From positions 887,184 through 951,183 of the forward strand of contig NZ_BBRA01000001.1 of the NCBI RefSeq assembly GCF_000975035.1: a stretch of DNA of 64,000 bases. The letters run 5' to 3'. A model generated the notes under the pieces. It searched no databases and was not told the origin of the DNA. It saw only the letters and a list, made by a program, of their open reading frames with translations. Positions 35,657-44,393 of the stretch are shown here, in pieces. Both the position numbers and the translations under genes were made by a program. Numbering within the stretch: the stretch's first letter is position 1; every line of letters starts with the position of its first letter. The DNA comes from Demequina flava. GTDB taxonomy: Bacteria > Actinomycetota > Actinomycetes > Actinomycetales > Demequinaceae.

Positions 35657-37294
35657 GTGACCAGCCGCACGCGCCTCCACCTTGGGTGGTGGGCCGCCGC
35701 AGCGCTGCCACTGGCGTTCCTCGGCTTCTTCTTTTTGTGGCCCTTGGCGACCGTGCTGGTGCGGGGCCTATGGGATGGCGGTTTCGACTGGGCAGGCACC
35801 TGGGCCGTGGTCGTCGATCCGCGCACGGTCGATGCCTTTGTCACCACGGCGGGTCTCGCCACCTTGGGAATGGTGGGGTCGCTGGCACTCGGGATCCCGT
35901 GTGCGTACGTGCTGTATCGCCTGCGGTGGCGCGGCCAGGTCACGGTGCGCGGGATTGCAGCCGTGCCATTCGTGCTGCCGACGATCGTGGTCGCCACCGC
36001 GTTCACCGCGCTGCTGGGCCGCTCCGGCCCCCTCGGCTTTCTGGGCTGGGACCAGACCGTGTGGGCGATCGGCTTGGCGATGGTCTTCTACAACACCTCG
36101 GTCGTGACACGCATCGTGGGTGGCAGCTGGGCGTCGCTTGATCCGCGCACGGCCGATGCTGCCCGCACCTTGGGCGCCAATCGTCGCCAAGCATGGCGCC
36201 ACGTGACCCTTCCGGCGCTCATGCCAGCCATCGCATCGGCCGCCTCTGTCGTCTTTCTCTTCTGCGCCACGTCTTTTGGCGTGGTGCTCGTGATGGGCGG
36301 CACCCGCATCAACACCCTTGAGACCGAGATCTGGTTGCAGGTCAATCAGTTCCTGGACATGCGTGCGGCCGCGGTGCTGTCGATCCTGCAGCTCGTGTTC
36401 GTGGCGGGCATCCTGGCAGTCTCCGCGTGGGCGCGACGCCGCCGCGAGCGCGTCCTGGGCAACCGCACGGTCGACGGCACGCGCCCCATCAACCGCCGGG
36501 ACCTGTGGGTGACGGTACCGACCATGACCGTGTTGGGCCTGCTCCTTGCGGCCCCCATGTTCACGCTCGTGTCGCGCTCGCTGCGGATCCCCGGCGGCTG
36601 GGGATTCGACAACTACGCCGCGCTCTTCACCGATCCCCCGCGCTCCGTGCTTCCGGTGAGCGTGTGGCAAGCGACCCTGAACTCTCTGGTCACCGCGGTG
36701 ATCGCTGCGACCATCGCGACCGGGCTAGGGCTGATCGTCGCATCGCTCCTCGCGCGTCGCGGCAAGCGAGCGGCCGTGCTCGATGGGTTCGTCATGCTGC
36801 CACTTGGAGTCAGCGCTGTCGTCGTGGGCCTCGGCATGCTGCTCACGCTGAACCGCACTGTGCTTGGCGTGGACCTGCGCGGGTCGTGGTGGCTGGTCGC
36901 GATGGCGCAGGCTGTTGTTGCGTTGCCCCTCGTGGTGCGCACGCTCGTGCCACCCGCGAAGGCGATTGACCCGCGCATGAAGGCGGCGGCGGGGACGCTG
37001 GGTGCGGGCCCGCTGCGAGTCTGGACTCAGGTGGAATGGCCGATGCTGCGGCGACCCTTCGGACTGGCCCTCGGCTTCGCGTTCGCGATCTCGTTGGGCG
37101 AGTTTGGTGCGACGTCGTTCGTCGCGCGGCCGGACCGCCCCACGCTCCCGACCGCGATCTACCGACTGCTGGGGCGCCCCGGCGCTGAGAACTTGGGCAT
37201 GGCGTTCGCGGCCGCGGTGCTCCTTGCTGTGTTGACCGCGTCCGTGATGATGGTGTCCGAGCGCATGAGAACTCCCTTGGGAGGAGACCTATGA
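35657..37294 (+). CDS. thiP: Thiamine ABC transporter permease (two fused halves)
   Basis: A 545-residue inner-membrane protein of about twelve helices, with two EAA-loop motifs (ADAARTLGANRRQAWRHVTL and AAAGTLGAGPLRVWTQVEWP), one in each half, where the ATPase docks. This internal duplication is typical of ThiP. GTG 35657 is preferred because CGGGGA precedes it and longer forms overlap thiB. Its stop overlaps the start of thiQ (ATGA). Confidence 0.95.
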   Translation: MTSRTRLHLGWWAAAALPLAFLGFFFLWPLATVLVRGLWDGGFDWAGTWAVVVDPRTVDAFVTTAGLATLGMVGSLALGIPCAYVLYRLRWRGQVTVRGIAAVPFVLPTIVVATAFTALLGRSGPLGFLGWDQTVWAIGLAMVFYNTSVVTRIVGGSWASLDPRTADAARTLGANRRQAWRHVTLPALMPAIASAASVVFLFCATSFGVVLVMGGTRINTLETEIWLQVNQFLDMRAAAVLSILQLVFVAGILAVSAWARRRRERVLGNRTVDGTRPINRRDLWVTVPTMTVLGLLLAAPMFTLVSRSLRIPGGWGFDNYAALFTDPPRSVLPVSVWQATLNSLVTAVIAATIATGLGLIVASLLARRGKRAAVLDGFVMLPLGVSAVVVGLGMLLTLNRTVLGVDLRGSWWLVAMAQAVVALPLVVRTLVPPAKAIDPRMKAAAGTLGAGPLRVWTQVEWPMLRRPFGLALGFAFAISLGEFGATSFVARPDRPTLPTAIYRLLGRPGAENLGMAFAAAVLLAVLTASVMMVSERMRTPLGGDL

Positions 37295-37941
37295 GTGGCT
37301 TGCAGGTAACTGACCTCGTGGTGAAGTACGGGGGCGCGCATCCCGTGACTGCGGTCGATAGCGTGTCTCTGTCCGTGGCTCCGGGTGAGACCGTCGCGCT
37401 CCTGGGACCGTCCGGATGCGGCAAGTCGTCGCTGCTGGGAGCCGTGGTCGGCATTGTCGACGTCGACTCCGGGTCCATCTCGTGGGACGGCGACCACATG
37501 ACCGGGGTGCCCGTGCACCAGCGCGGATTTGGGCTCGTGTTCCAGGACGGCCAGCTCTTTCCCCACCGCTCCGTAGCGCGCAACGTCGCATTCGGGCTCG
37601 AGATGGCTGGCGTGCCCGAGCCCGAGCGCCGCGAGCGCGTCGACGAACTGCTGGAGTTGGTCGGCCTGGCCGGGCTGGGATCTCGGCCAGTGACGGACCT
37701 GTCGGGCGGTCAGCGTCAGCGCGTCGCGCTAGCGCGGTCCCTGGCGCCCAGACCACGCCTGCTCGCACTCGACGAGCCGCTGTCCGCGCTGGATGCCGAA
37801 TTGCGCGGCCGCCTCGCAGTCGAGGTCCGCGACATCCTCGCCGCTTCCGACACCGCCGCCCTCGTCGTCACCCACGACCCCGCGGAGGCGGAAGTCATGG
37901 CCTCGCGGGTCCTGCGAATGCGCGAAGGCCAACTCGTCTAA
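37291..37941 (+). CDS. thiQ: Thiamine ABC transporter ATPase
   Basis: A 216-residue ABC ATPase: Walker A GPSGCGKSSLL, Q-loop region HQRGFGLVFQDGQLFPHRSV, signature LSGGQRQRVALARSL, Walker B LLALDEPLSALD and switch His in VVTHDPAEAE. It powers the ThiBP importer. Start ATG overlaps the permease stop. Third gene of the riboswitch-controlled operon. Confidence 0.95.
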   Translation: MSGLQVTDLVVKYGGAHPVTAVDSVSLSVAPGETVALLGPSGCGKSSLLGAVVGIVDVDSGSISWDGDHMTGVPVHQRGFGLVFQDGQLFPHRSVARNVAFGLEMAGVPEPERRERVDELLELVGLAGLGSRPVTDLSGGQRQRVALARSLAPRPRLLALDEPLSALDAELRGRLAVEVRDILAASDTAALVVTHDPAEAEVMASRVLRMREGQLV

Positions 37942-38039
37942 CTCCCCTGGCCGTACATACACGGCGGGGATTTGGACTCGCCAACCTCAGGGCCGTACAT
38001 CTGCGGGGTTGTCGACGCGAGCCAGCGCCGTAGCGGCGG

Positions 38040-38507
38040 TCAGCAAGCGCAGGAAACTGGCCCCCCGGCGCTTGGCAGCGGAGAAGTCAACGGGTCCGGC
38101 GAGCGCGTGGCGTCAACTGTGACCGCACGCTCCTCGGAATCCGTGGTCACGACGTCGACGGGCAATCCCTCGCGAGCCCAGTACTCGAAGCCGCCAATCA
38201 TCTCTTTCACGGCATACCCAAGCTCGGAAATGATGAGCCCCGCACGGGTCGCGCCGTTGCAGCCCGGACCCCAGCAGTACACAACGAACTGGGTGTCCGC
38301 GGGATACGCGGGGATACGTTCGGGCATGTCCGGCTTGGGAATATGCACGGCGCCGCGTGCGTGTCCCTGATTCCACGCGCGCTCGTCACGGGTGTCGATC
38401 AGCACAAAGTCAGCCGTGCCGTCCGCGAGCGCGGGGGCAACGTCGGAAGGGTCCGTCTCGAAGGCGAGCTTGGAGCGGAAGTGCGCGGCGGCGTCGTGAA
38501 TGCTCAT
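38040..38507 (-). CDS. Rhodanese-domain protein
   Basis: A 155-residue single-domain rhodanese: LIDTRDERAWNQGHARGAVH is the CH2A-type motif, and the active-site loop starts at Cys78 (YCWGPGCNGATRAG), larger than the usual six-residue loop and with a second Cys83. It may transfer sulfane sulfur to an unknown acceptor. The last 25 residues are an unusual extension ending CAC. Unlinked to the thiamine operon on the other strand. Confidence 0.88.
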   Translation of the reverse strand: MSIHDAAAHFRSKLAFETDPSDVAPALADGTADFVLIDTRDERAWNQGHARGAVHIPKPDMPERIPAYPADTQFVVYCWGPGCNGATRAGLIISELGYAVKEMIGGFEYWAREGLPVDVVTTDSEERAVTVDATRSPDPLTSPLPSAGGPVSCAC

Positions 38508-38663
38508 GGGGCCAATGTAGGGGCACGCCCAGCAGCCACGCGCTTGCCGATTGGCACCTCACTGCACGCTGGCAGGTGCTGAGTGCTCAAAATCGCCCGA
38601 TTTGGGCACAGAGCACCTGCTGGGGCGCGGCAAGGGCCACCAGGCAGGCGCCGGAGGTCAAGT

Positions 38664-38716
38664 CGGGCCGATGCCGGGGTGACGATCCGTACGAAACGCC
38701 CCCGAGCATCGGCCCG
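38664..38716. terminator. GGGCCGATGC-type extragenic palindrome
   Basis: CGGGCCGATGC (38664-38674) pairs with GCATCGGCCCG (38706-38716), with a second stem CGGGG/CCCCG inside. It lies between the rhodanese gene and the dnaK promoter and may insulate the heat-shock operon from upstream transcription. Confidence 0.7.
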
Positions 38717-38738
38717 TCGCCAACACCTAAACTCAAGA

Positions 38739-38821
38739 GTTGAGTAAGTGTCACTCAAGTTTCACCGTTTGGACTTGACAGCGCGACGCCGGCGTGGATA
38801 CTTGAGTGTAGGCGGCTCAAC
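38739..38821 (+). promoter_or_regulatory. dnaK operon promoter with two HAIR (HspR) operators
   Basis: Promoter: TTGACA (38775-38780), 16-base spacer, GATACT (38797-38802). HAIR elements follow CTTGAGT-N7-ACTCAAG: GTTGAGT-N7-ACTCAAG at 38739-38759 and CTTGAGT-N7-GCTCAAC at 38801-38821, flanking the -35 and covering the start site. HspR encoded by the fourth gene should repress here. Confidence 0.92.
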
Positions 38822-38888
38822 TCTTAAGGAGCCGGCAGCAACGCAAGGTGAGGGCGCTAGCCCCGCCCCCGTACACAAGGAGGAACGC

Positions 38889-40760
38889 ATGTCGCGTGCA
38901 GTTGGAATTGACTTGGGAACCACGAACTCCGTGGTCACCGTTCTTGAAGGTGGCGAGCCCACCGTCATCGCTAACGCCGAGGGTGCCCGCACCACCCCGT
39001 CGGTGGTCGCGTTCTCGAAGACTGGTGAAGTTCTGGTGGGCGAGATCGCCAAGCGCCAGGCCGTCACCAACGTCGACCGCACCATCACCTCTGTGAAGCG
39101 CCACATGGGCACCGAGTGGTCGCAGGAGATCGACGACAAGAAGTACACCGCTCAGGAAATTTCCGCTCGCGTTCTGGGCAAGCTCAAGCGCGACGCCGAG
39201 GACTACCTGGGCGAGAAGGTCACCGAGGCCGTCATCACGGTTCCCGCGTACTTCAACGACGCTGAGCGCCAGGCCACCAAGGACGCCGGTGAGATCGCAG
39301 GCCTCAAGGTCCAGCGCATCGTCAACGAGCCCACCGCTGCCGCACTGGCATACGGCCTGGACAAGGGCAAGGAAGACGAGCTCATCCTGGTCTTCGACCT
39401 CGGTGGCGGTACGTTCGACGTCTCGCTGCTCGAAGTGGGCAAGGACGAGGACGACTTCTCGACTATTCAGGTCCGCGCAACCGCCGGTGACAACCGCCTC
39501 GGTGGTGACGACTGGGACCAGCGCGTCGTCGAGCACCTCATCAAGGAAGTCAAGAACACCGAGGGTGTCGACCTGTCCAAGGACAAGGCCGCCGTCCAGC
39601 GCCTCCGTGAGGCTGCTGAGCAGGCCAAGAAGGAACTGTCCTCGGCCACCAGCACCAACATCTCGCTGCAGTACCTGTCGATCGGTGAAAACGGCCCCGT
39701 CCACATGGACACCCGCCTCACCCGCGCACAGTTCCAGCAGATGACCTCCGACCTGATCGAGCGCACCAAGGCTCCCTTCCAGCAGGTCATCAAGGACGCC
39801 GGCATCCAGCTGTCGCAGATTGACCACGTGGTTCTCGTTGGTGGCTCGACCCGCATGCCTGCGGTGTCCGAGGTCGTCAAGGAACTCACCGGCGGCAAGG
39901 ACGCGAACAAGGGCGTCAACCCCGATGAGGTCGTCGCCGTGGGCGCTGCCCTGCAGGCAGGTGTCATCTCCGGTGAGCGCAAGGACGTGCTGCTCATCGA
40001 CGTGACCCCGCTGAGCCTGGGTATCGAGACCAAGGGCGGCGTCATGACCACCCTGATCGAGCGCAACACCGCCATCCCGACCAAGTCGTCGGAGGTCTTC
40101 TCGACCGCCGAGGACAACCAGCCTTCCGTGCTGGTGCAGGTCTACCAGGGTGAGCGTCAGTTCGCCCGCGACAACAAGCTGCTCGGCACCTTCGAGCTCA
40201 GCGGAATCGCCCCGGCACCCCGTGGCGTCCCGCAGGTCGAGGTCACGTTCGACATCGACGCCAACGGCATTGTGCACGTCGGCGCGAAGGACCGTGGCAC
40301 CGGCAAGGAGCAGTCGATCACCGTGACCGGCGGCTCGGCACTGTCGAAGGACGACATCGAGCAGATGGTCAAGGACGCCGCGGAGCACGAGGCTGAGGAC
40401 AAGGCTCGTCGCGAGGCTCAGGAAACCCGCAACAACGCGGAGACCTTCGCCTACTCGACCGAGAAGATCCTGGCCGAGAACGAAGACAAGGTTCCTGCCG
40501 AGGTTGCCGAGGACGTGAAGTCCGCGATCGCCGAGGTCAAGACCGCGCTCGAGGGCGACGACGACGAGGCCGTGAAGACTGCACACGACTCCCTGGTGGA
40601 GAAGGCGCAGAAGATCGGCGAGGCCGTCTACGCCGCACAGCAGGCCGAGGGCGCTGAGGGCGCACCGGAGGGCGAGCAGCCCACCGACGCTCCTCAGGAC
40701 GCCGAAGACGACGACGTCGTTGACGCCGAGATCGTCGACGACGAAGACGACAAGAAGTAG
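38889..40760 (+). CDS. dnaK: Chaperone DnaK (Hsp70)
   Basis: A 623-residue Hsp70: ATPase motifs [29 protein letters not shown] and [13 protein letters not shown], substrate-binding domain and acidic C-terminal tail ending in DDEDDKK. It folds and protects proteins together with GrpE and DnaJ. ATG 38889 follows AAGGAGGAA; upstream in-frame starts lie in the promoter region. First gene of dnaK-grpE-dnaJ-hspR. Confidence 0.98.
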   Translation: MSRAVGIDLGTTNSVVTVLEGGEPTVIANAEGARTTPSVVAFSKTGEVLVGEIAKRQAVTNVDRTITSVKRHMGTEWSQEIDDKKYTAQEISARVLGKLKRDAEDYLGEKVTEAVITVPAYFNDAERQATKDAGEIAGLKVQRIVNEPTAAALAYGLDKGKEDELILVFDLGGGTFDVSLLEVGKDEDDFSTIQVRATAGDNRLGGDDWDQRVVEHLIKEVKNTEGVDLSKDKAAVQRLREAAEQAKKELSSATSTNISLQYLSIGENGPVHMDTRLTRAQFQQMTSDLIERTKAPFQQVIKDAGIQLSQIDHVVLVGGSTRMPAVSEVVKELTGGKDANKGVNPDEVVAVGAALQAGVISGERKDVLLIDVTPLSLGIETKGGVMTTLIERNTAIPTKSSEVFSTAEDNQPSVLVQVYQGERQFARDNKLLGTFELSGIAPAPRGVPQVEVTFDIDANGIVHVGAKDRGTGKEQSITVTGGSALSKDDIEQMVKDAAEHEAEDKARREAQETRNNAETFAYSTEKILAENEDKVPAEVAEDVKSAIAEVKTALEGDDDEAVKTAHDSLVEKAQKIGEAVYAAQQAEGAEGAPEGEQPTDAPQDAEDDDVVDAEIVDDEDDKK

Positions 40761-40770
40761 CAATCCGATA

Positions 40771-40802
40771 GCGCCGGGCCGGTGACACCACCGGCCCGGC
40801 GC
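40771..40802 (+). terminator. Intra-operon hairpin after dnaK
   Basis: GCGCCGGGCCGGTG (40771-40784) and CACCGGCCCGGCGC (40789-40802) form a perfect 14-bp stem with an ACAC loop, 10 bases after the dnaK stop. It may lower expression of grpE-dnaJ-hspR relative to dnaK or stabilise the dnaK mRNA 3' end. Confidence 0.85.
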
Positions 40803-40827
40803 TTCGGCCGCTCACGGAAGGCAGGCC

Positions 40828-41430
40828 ATGACTGACACGAACCCCACCCCCGAGCCCGAGGACAACGGCGAGGTCAACGACAACGCCGAGACCAACGGTG
40901 AGGACCGCGACGCCCTCGCTGACGCAGAGGCCATCCTGAACGAGGAAGCCGCGCGCGCCCAGAACGAAGAAGGCGTCCCCGAGGCCGACCCCAACGACCC
41001 GTTGGGCCAGGCCGAGCAAAAGGCCGCCGAGCACCTCGCAGACCTGCAGCGCCTCCAGGCGGAGTACATCAACTACCGCAAGCGCGTGGACCGTGACCGT
41101 GAGGCCGCTGGTGAGCAGGCAACGATCAAGCTCGTCGAAGGCCTCATCCCGGTTCTCGACGACATCTCCGCTGCCCGTGAACACGGCGACCTCGAGGACG
41201 GCCCGTTCGCCTCGATCGCAACCAAGCTCGAAGAGGCCCTGTCCCGTTTGGGCTGGGGCACCTACGGCGCGGTCGGCGAAGAGTTCGACCCGCAGGTTCA
41301 CGAGGCCCTGACCTCACAGCCTTCAACAGAGGTCGAGGTCCCCACGATTCAGCTGGTGGCCCAGCCCGGCCACCGCATTGGCGATCGCGTCGTGCGTGCC
41401 GCGCGCGTCATCGTCGCTCAGCCCGAATAG
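40828..41430 (+). CDS. grpE: Nucleotide exchange factor GrpE
   Basis: A 200-residue protein: acidic disordered N-terminus, long dimeric coiled coil (AEHLADLQRLQAEYINYRKR) and the C-terminal beta domain (YGAVGEEFDPQVHEALTSQP). It releases ADP from DnaK. ATG 40828 follows GGAAGG. Within the HspR-controlled operon. Confidence 0.96.
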   Translation: MTDTNPTPEPEDNGEVNDNAETNGEDRDALADAEAILNEEAARAQNEEGVPEADPNDPLGQAEQKAAEHLADLQRLQAEYINYRKRVDRDREAAGEQATIKLVEGLIPVLDDISAAREHGDLEDGPFASIATKLEEALSRLGWGTYGAVGEEFDPQVHEALTSQPSTEVEVPTIQLVAQPGHRIGDRVVRAARVIVAQPE

Positions 41431-41448
41431 TCCTGAAAGGAGACGCTC

Positions 41449-42417
41449 ATGAGCAGCCAAGATTGGTTCACGAAGGACTTCTACGCGACCTTGGGCGTCT
41501 CCAAGGACGCCTCGCAAGACGAGATTAAGAAGGCGTACCGGCGCCTCGCGCGCGACCTGCACCCCGACCGCAATCCGGGAGACGCCGCTTCCGAGCAGCG
41601 CTTCAAGAGTGTGGGCGAGGCGTACGGAGTGCTGTCCGACCAGGAGCAGCGCAAGCAGTACGACGCCATTCGCACCATGGGTGGCGGCGGACCCCGTTTC
41701 CAGGCTGGCGCGCAGGGCGGCGCTGGATTCGAGGACGTGTTCTCCAACATGTTCGGTGGCGGCGGCCAGCCCGGCGCCCAGGGCGGTGCTGGACAGCAGT
41801 ACCGCGCGCAGGGCTTCGAGGACATTCTGTCCAACATGTTTGGTGGCGGCGGATACCGCCAGGGACCCCAGAAGGGGGCCGATGTTGGCGCAACCACCGA
41901 GGTCAGCTTCCGTCAGGCGGCGCTCGGCGACACGATCTCGCTGCGCACATCGACAGGCACCGTCAACACGCGCTTGCCGGCAGGCGTCAAGGACGGACAG
42001 AAGATCCGCATCGCGGGCAAGGGGCGTGCGGGCACCAACGGCGGCCCTGCCGGTGACCTGCTGTTGACCATCCGAGTCGCCAAGCACCCCGTCTTCACGA
42101 TGGACGGCAAGAACCTCAAGATGAACCTGCCGGTGTCCTACGACGAGGCTGCGCTCGGCGCACACGTCGACGTGCCGACTCTCGAGGGCGACCGCGTGAA
42201 GGTGAAGATCGCCGGTGGCACCTCATCGGGCACCACATTGCGTGTCAAAGGTCGCGGCATCCAGACCAAGTCAGGCACCGGCGACCTCCTGGTGACGATC
42301 CAGGTCGACGTTCCAAGCAAGCTGGGCCGCAAGGCGAAGGAAGCCCTCAAGGCCTTCGCTCTGACTGCCGCCACGCACGACCCGCGCGCACGCCTGTACG
42401 ACGACGCCGCGAAGTAG
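41449..42417 (+). CDS. dnaJ: DnaJ-type co-chaperone without zinc finger
   Basis: A 322-residue J protein: J domain with HPD (ARDLHPDRNPGD), Gly/Phe-rich linker with repeated FEDVFSNMFGGGG and FEDILSNMFGGGG units, and two C-terminal beta domains. The four CxxCxGxG zinc motifs of class A DnaJ are absent, making it class B (DnaJB/CbpA-like), as often seen in the dnaK operon of this group. ATG 41449 follows AAAGGAGA. Confidence 0.95.
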   Translation: MSSQDWFTKDFYATLGVSKDASQDEIKKAYRRLARDLHPDRNPGDAASEQRFKSVGEAYGVLSDQEQRKQYDAIRTMGGGGPRFQAGAQGGAGFEDVFSNMFGGGGQPGAQGGAGQQYRAQGFEDILSNMFGGGGYRQGPQKGADVGATTEVSFRQAALGDTISLRTSTGTVNTRLPAGVKDGQKIRIAGKGRAGTNGGPAGDLLLTIRVAKHPVFTMDGKNLKMNLPVSYDEAALGAHVDVPTLEGDRVKVKIAGGTSSGTTLRVKGRGIQTKSGTGDLLVTIQVDVPSKLGRKAKEALKAFALTAATHDPRARLYDDAAK

Positions 42418-42451
42418 ATCTACGCTCACGGTTAAGGGAAGGAGGCCAGCG

Positions 42452-42871
42452 ATGGAGCAGCCCGATGTTGATGAGCCGGTCTTCCTGATCTCTGCTGCCG
42501 CGGAGCTCGCGGGCATGCACGCGCAGACCTTGCGCCAATACGACCGCCTCGGCCTCGTTATCCCCCGCCGCCGCGCCGGTGGCGGGCGCCGCTACTCGCT
42601 CCGCGACGTGGCCGTGCTGCGGGAGATCCAGCGCATGAGCCAGGACGAGGGCATCAACCTCGCCGGCATCAAGCGCATCCTGTCTCTTCAGAACCACGTT
42701 GAGCGCCTCCAAAGCGAAGTCGAGAAACTCCGCCCACGCGCGGACACCGGCTCGCGCATCTTCGCGTCCGGACCCTCCGGCCATGTGGTGATCGTGGAGC
42801 GAGGCCGCCGCGCCAACCGCGATGAGGGCCGCTCGCTCGTGCTGTGGCGGGACGCACGCGACATCTCTTGA
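42452..42871 (+). CDS. hspR: Heat-shock repressor HspR
   Basis: A 139-residue MerR-family repressor: LISAAAELAGMHAQTLRQYD is the HTH, RRRAGGGRRYSLRDVAVL the wing, followed by a coiled coil. It represses its own operon by binding the HAIR sites upstream of dnaK, with DnaK as co-repressor in known cases. ATG 42452 follows GGAAGGAGG. Last gene of the operon. Confidence 0.96.
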   Translation: MEQPDVDEPVFLISAAAELAGMHAQTLRQYDRLGLVIPRRRAGGGRRYSLRDVAVLREIQRMSQDEGINLAGIKRILSLQNHVERLQSEVEKLRPRADTGSRIFASGPSGHVVIVERGRRANRDEGRSLVLWRDARDIS

Positions 42872-42902
42872 CGTTGGGCGGGCGCAGGGCCACTCTGAGA
42901 GC

Positions 42903-43271
42903 ATGGCCGACGCTGACCACCCCCACGTTCATCACGCCCCCGACTACATCGAGATCCCCGCGACGGATATCGAAGCATCTGGGCAGTTCTATCAGGCGGC
43001 GTTCGGCTGGGAGCTGACCGCCTACGGCCCGGGCTACCGCGGCATAGTCGCGGCCGATGGTCGCGAACACGGCGGCATTTCCGAGGTCGAGTCCGTCACC
43101 CCTGGTGGCGCGCTCATCGTGATGTACTCCGACGATCTCAGGGCCACACGCCAGGCGGTGCTCGACGCCGGCGGGCTGATCTCCCACGACATCTTCGATT
43201 TCCCCGGCGGCCAGCGCTTTCACTTCATCGATCCCTGCGGGCTCGAAATGGCGGTCTGGGCACTTCCGTAG
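42903..43271 (+). CDS. VOC-family (glyoxalase-like) protein
   Basis: A 122-residue vicinal-oxygen-chelate fold protein: YIEIPATDIEASGQFYQAAF begins the first beta-alpha-beta-beta-beta module and DPCGLEMAVW ends the second with the usual E ligand. It is a His/Gln/Glu metal-site type of unknown substrate. ATG 42903 follows GAGAGC; it lies 31 bases after hspR and could be read through from that operon. Confidence 0.87.
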   Translation: MADADHPHVHHAPDYIEIPATDIEASGQFYQAAFGWELTAYGPGYRGIVAADGREHGGISEVESVTPGGALIVMYSDDLRATRQAVLDAGGLISHDIFDFPGGQRFHFIDPCGLEMAVWALP

Positions 43272-43313
43272 GGCGCCAGCCTTCTCGGCAGCGCACCACA
43301 GCTCTCTGGTGAC

Positions 43314-43346
43314 GGGCCGATGCTTGGGTGACCCCAGCATCGGCCC
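43314..43346. terminator. GGGCCGATGC-type hairpin terminator
   Basis: GGGCCGATGC (43314-43323) and GCATCGGCCC (43337-43346) form a 10-bp stem extended by TGGG/CCCA, downstream of the VOC gene and before a convergent gene. Same motif as at 29697 and 38665. Confidence 0.85.
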
Positions 43347-43454
43347 TCCCCATGCTTTTGGGTTGCCTTCGCGGGGTCGATCCCCTGGGACGGACAGTGA
43401 GGGGCTGGCACCGCCCTCAGCTCGGTGCCAACCCCTCTCCCCGGTCGTCCCGGT

Positions 43455-44216
43455 CTATCGCTGCAGCGACTCCACTAGAGCGCTCGCGTAGTCATGTGAT
43501 GCGGGCAGAGTCTCAATCCACACCCGCGGTGGTTGGCGCATCAGGTTGTCCACCTTCATGGCCACAGCTCGTTCGGCCACGTGGTCGCGCAGGCCAGCAA
43601 TTCCCGCTCCCAGGCCCGCGTCGCGGCGCACCAGGACGGCGTAGAGACCCTCGCCCAGACGGGCCATCGGGTGACCCTCGCCGTACGCGCCGCGCAAGGC
43701 CTCGCCAATAGCCGCGTTGCGCGCCATCCGCTGCCACGGATCGGAGGCCTCGACGGAGACATCAACCATGACGAGCGCATGCGTCTCGCACACGCATTCC
43801 CCGCTTCGCGAAGCGTCCCCATAGACCTCAGCGAGGCGCTGAATCAGGTAGTCCGGGGTGCCCAGACCCGACTCGGGGTCCTTCATGGTGGGCACGTGAG
43901 TGAGATCGGGGCCGCCCTCGGTCCAGCCCTGGCACAGCGCCCGGATAGTGCGAATAGGCGTGGCCTCAAAACCTGCGGAGCGGAACAACAGACCCATGTC
44001 GTCGATCGCTTCGGTGATGCCGACGCCTGCGGTCGAACGCGCTTGACCTAGTCGGTAGGCGGCGGGTGCGGTGTCGAGCCGGGCCTCGAGCGCTTCGGCG
44101 AGCGCCTCTGCCGCGGGGGTGTACCAATCGCCGGGGCGCAGCCACACCTGCTGGACGCTCGCCGACTCCCACCGGCGCAGCAGCGCGGTGTCAGGGGCGG
44201 ATCCAAGCTCGGTCAT
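43455..44216 (-). CDS. Degenerate GGDEF-like protein, 253 aa
   Basis: The C-terminal half follows the diguanylate-cyclase pattern (MKDPESGLGTPDYLIQRLAE, then ALVMVDVS, and GEGLYAVLVRRD) but the GG(D/E)EF signature is absent, so it should not make c-di-GMP. The N-terminal half (LLRRWESASVQQVWLRPGDW) is helical. It is divergent from the sigma/surface fusion gene with 177 bases between the starts, which suggests a shared promoter region and a functional link. I do not know a named family. Confidence 0.65.
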   Translation of the reverse strand: MTELGSAPDTALLRRWESASVQQVWLRPGDWYTPAAEALAEALEARLDTAPAAYRLGQARSTAGVGITEAIDDMGLLFRSAGFEATPIRTIRALCQGWTEGGPDLTHVPTMKDPESGLGTPDYLIQRLAEVYGDASRSGECVCETHALVMVDVSVEASDPWQRMARNAAIGEALRGAYGEGHPMARLGEGLYAVLVRRDAGLGAGIAGLRDHVAERAVAMKVDNLMRQPPRVWIETLPASHDYASALVESLQR

Positions 44217-44259
44217 ACCCCATGAGAGGGAGGGGCATGATGGCTATGACGCGGTTTCT

Positions 44260-44274
44260 CAAGAAAATTTCTTG
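44260..44274. promoter_or_regulatory. Palindromes in a divergent promoter region
   Basis: CAAGAAAATTTCTTG (44260-44274) is a perfect palindrome around one central base. A wider inverted pair GTGTGAC (44294-44300) and GTCACAC (44329-44335) lies nearer the sigma fusion gene. Candidate operator sites for either gene. Confidence 0.5.
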
Positions 44275-44393
44275 GACTTAGTTCAGGCGCCAGGTGTGAC
44301 CAATTCCCCTGCCTGTTTCCTTGCTTATGTCACACGGAGCGGGGACGATAGAGCATCGAGTAGACGGATGGTCATAAAGGAGGCTCGGGCACG

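Noticed and set aside
38817-40763. A 648-codon frame opposite dnaK
   Set aside because: Antisense shadow of a highly biased gene; dnaK is certain.
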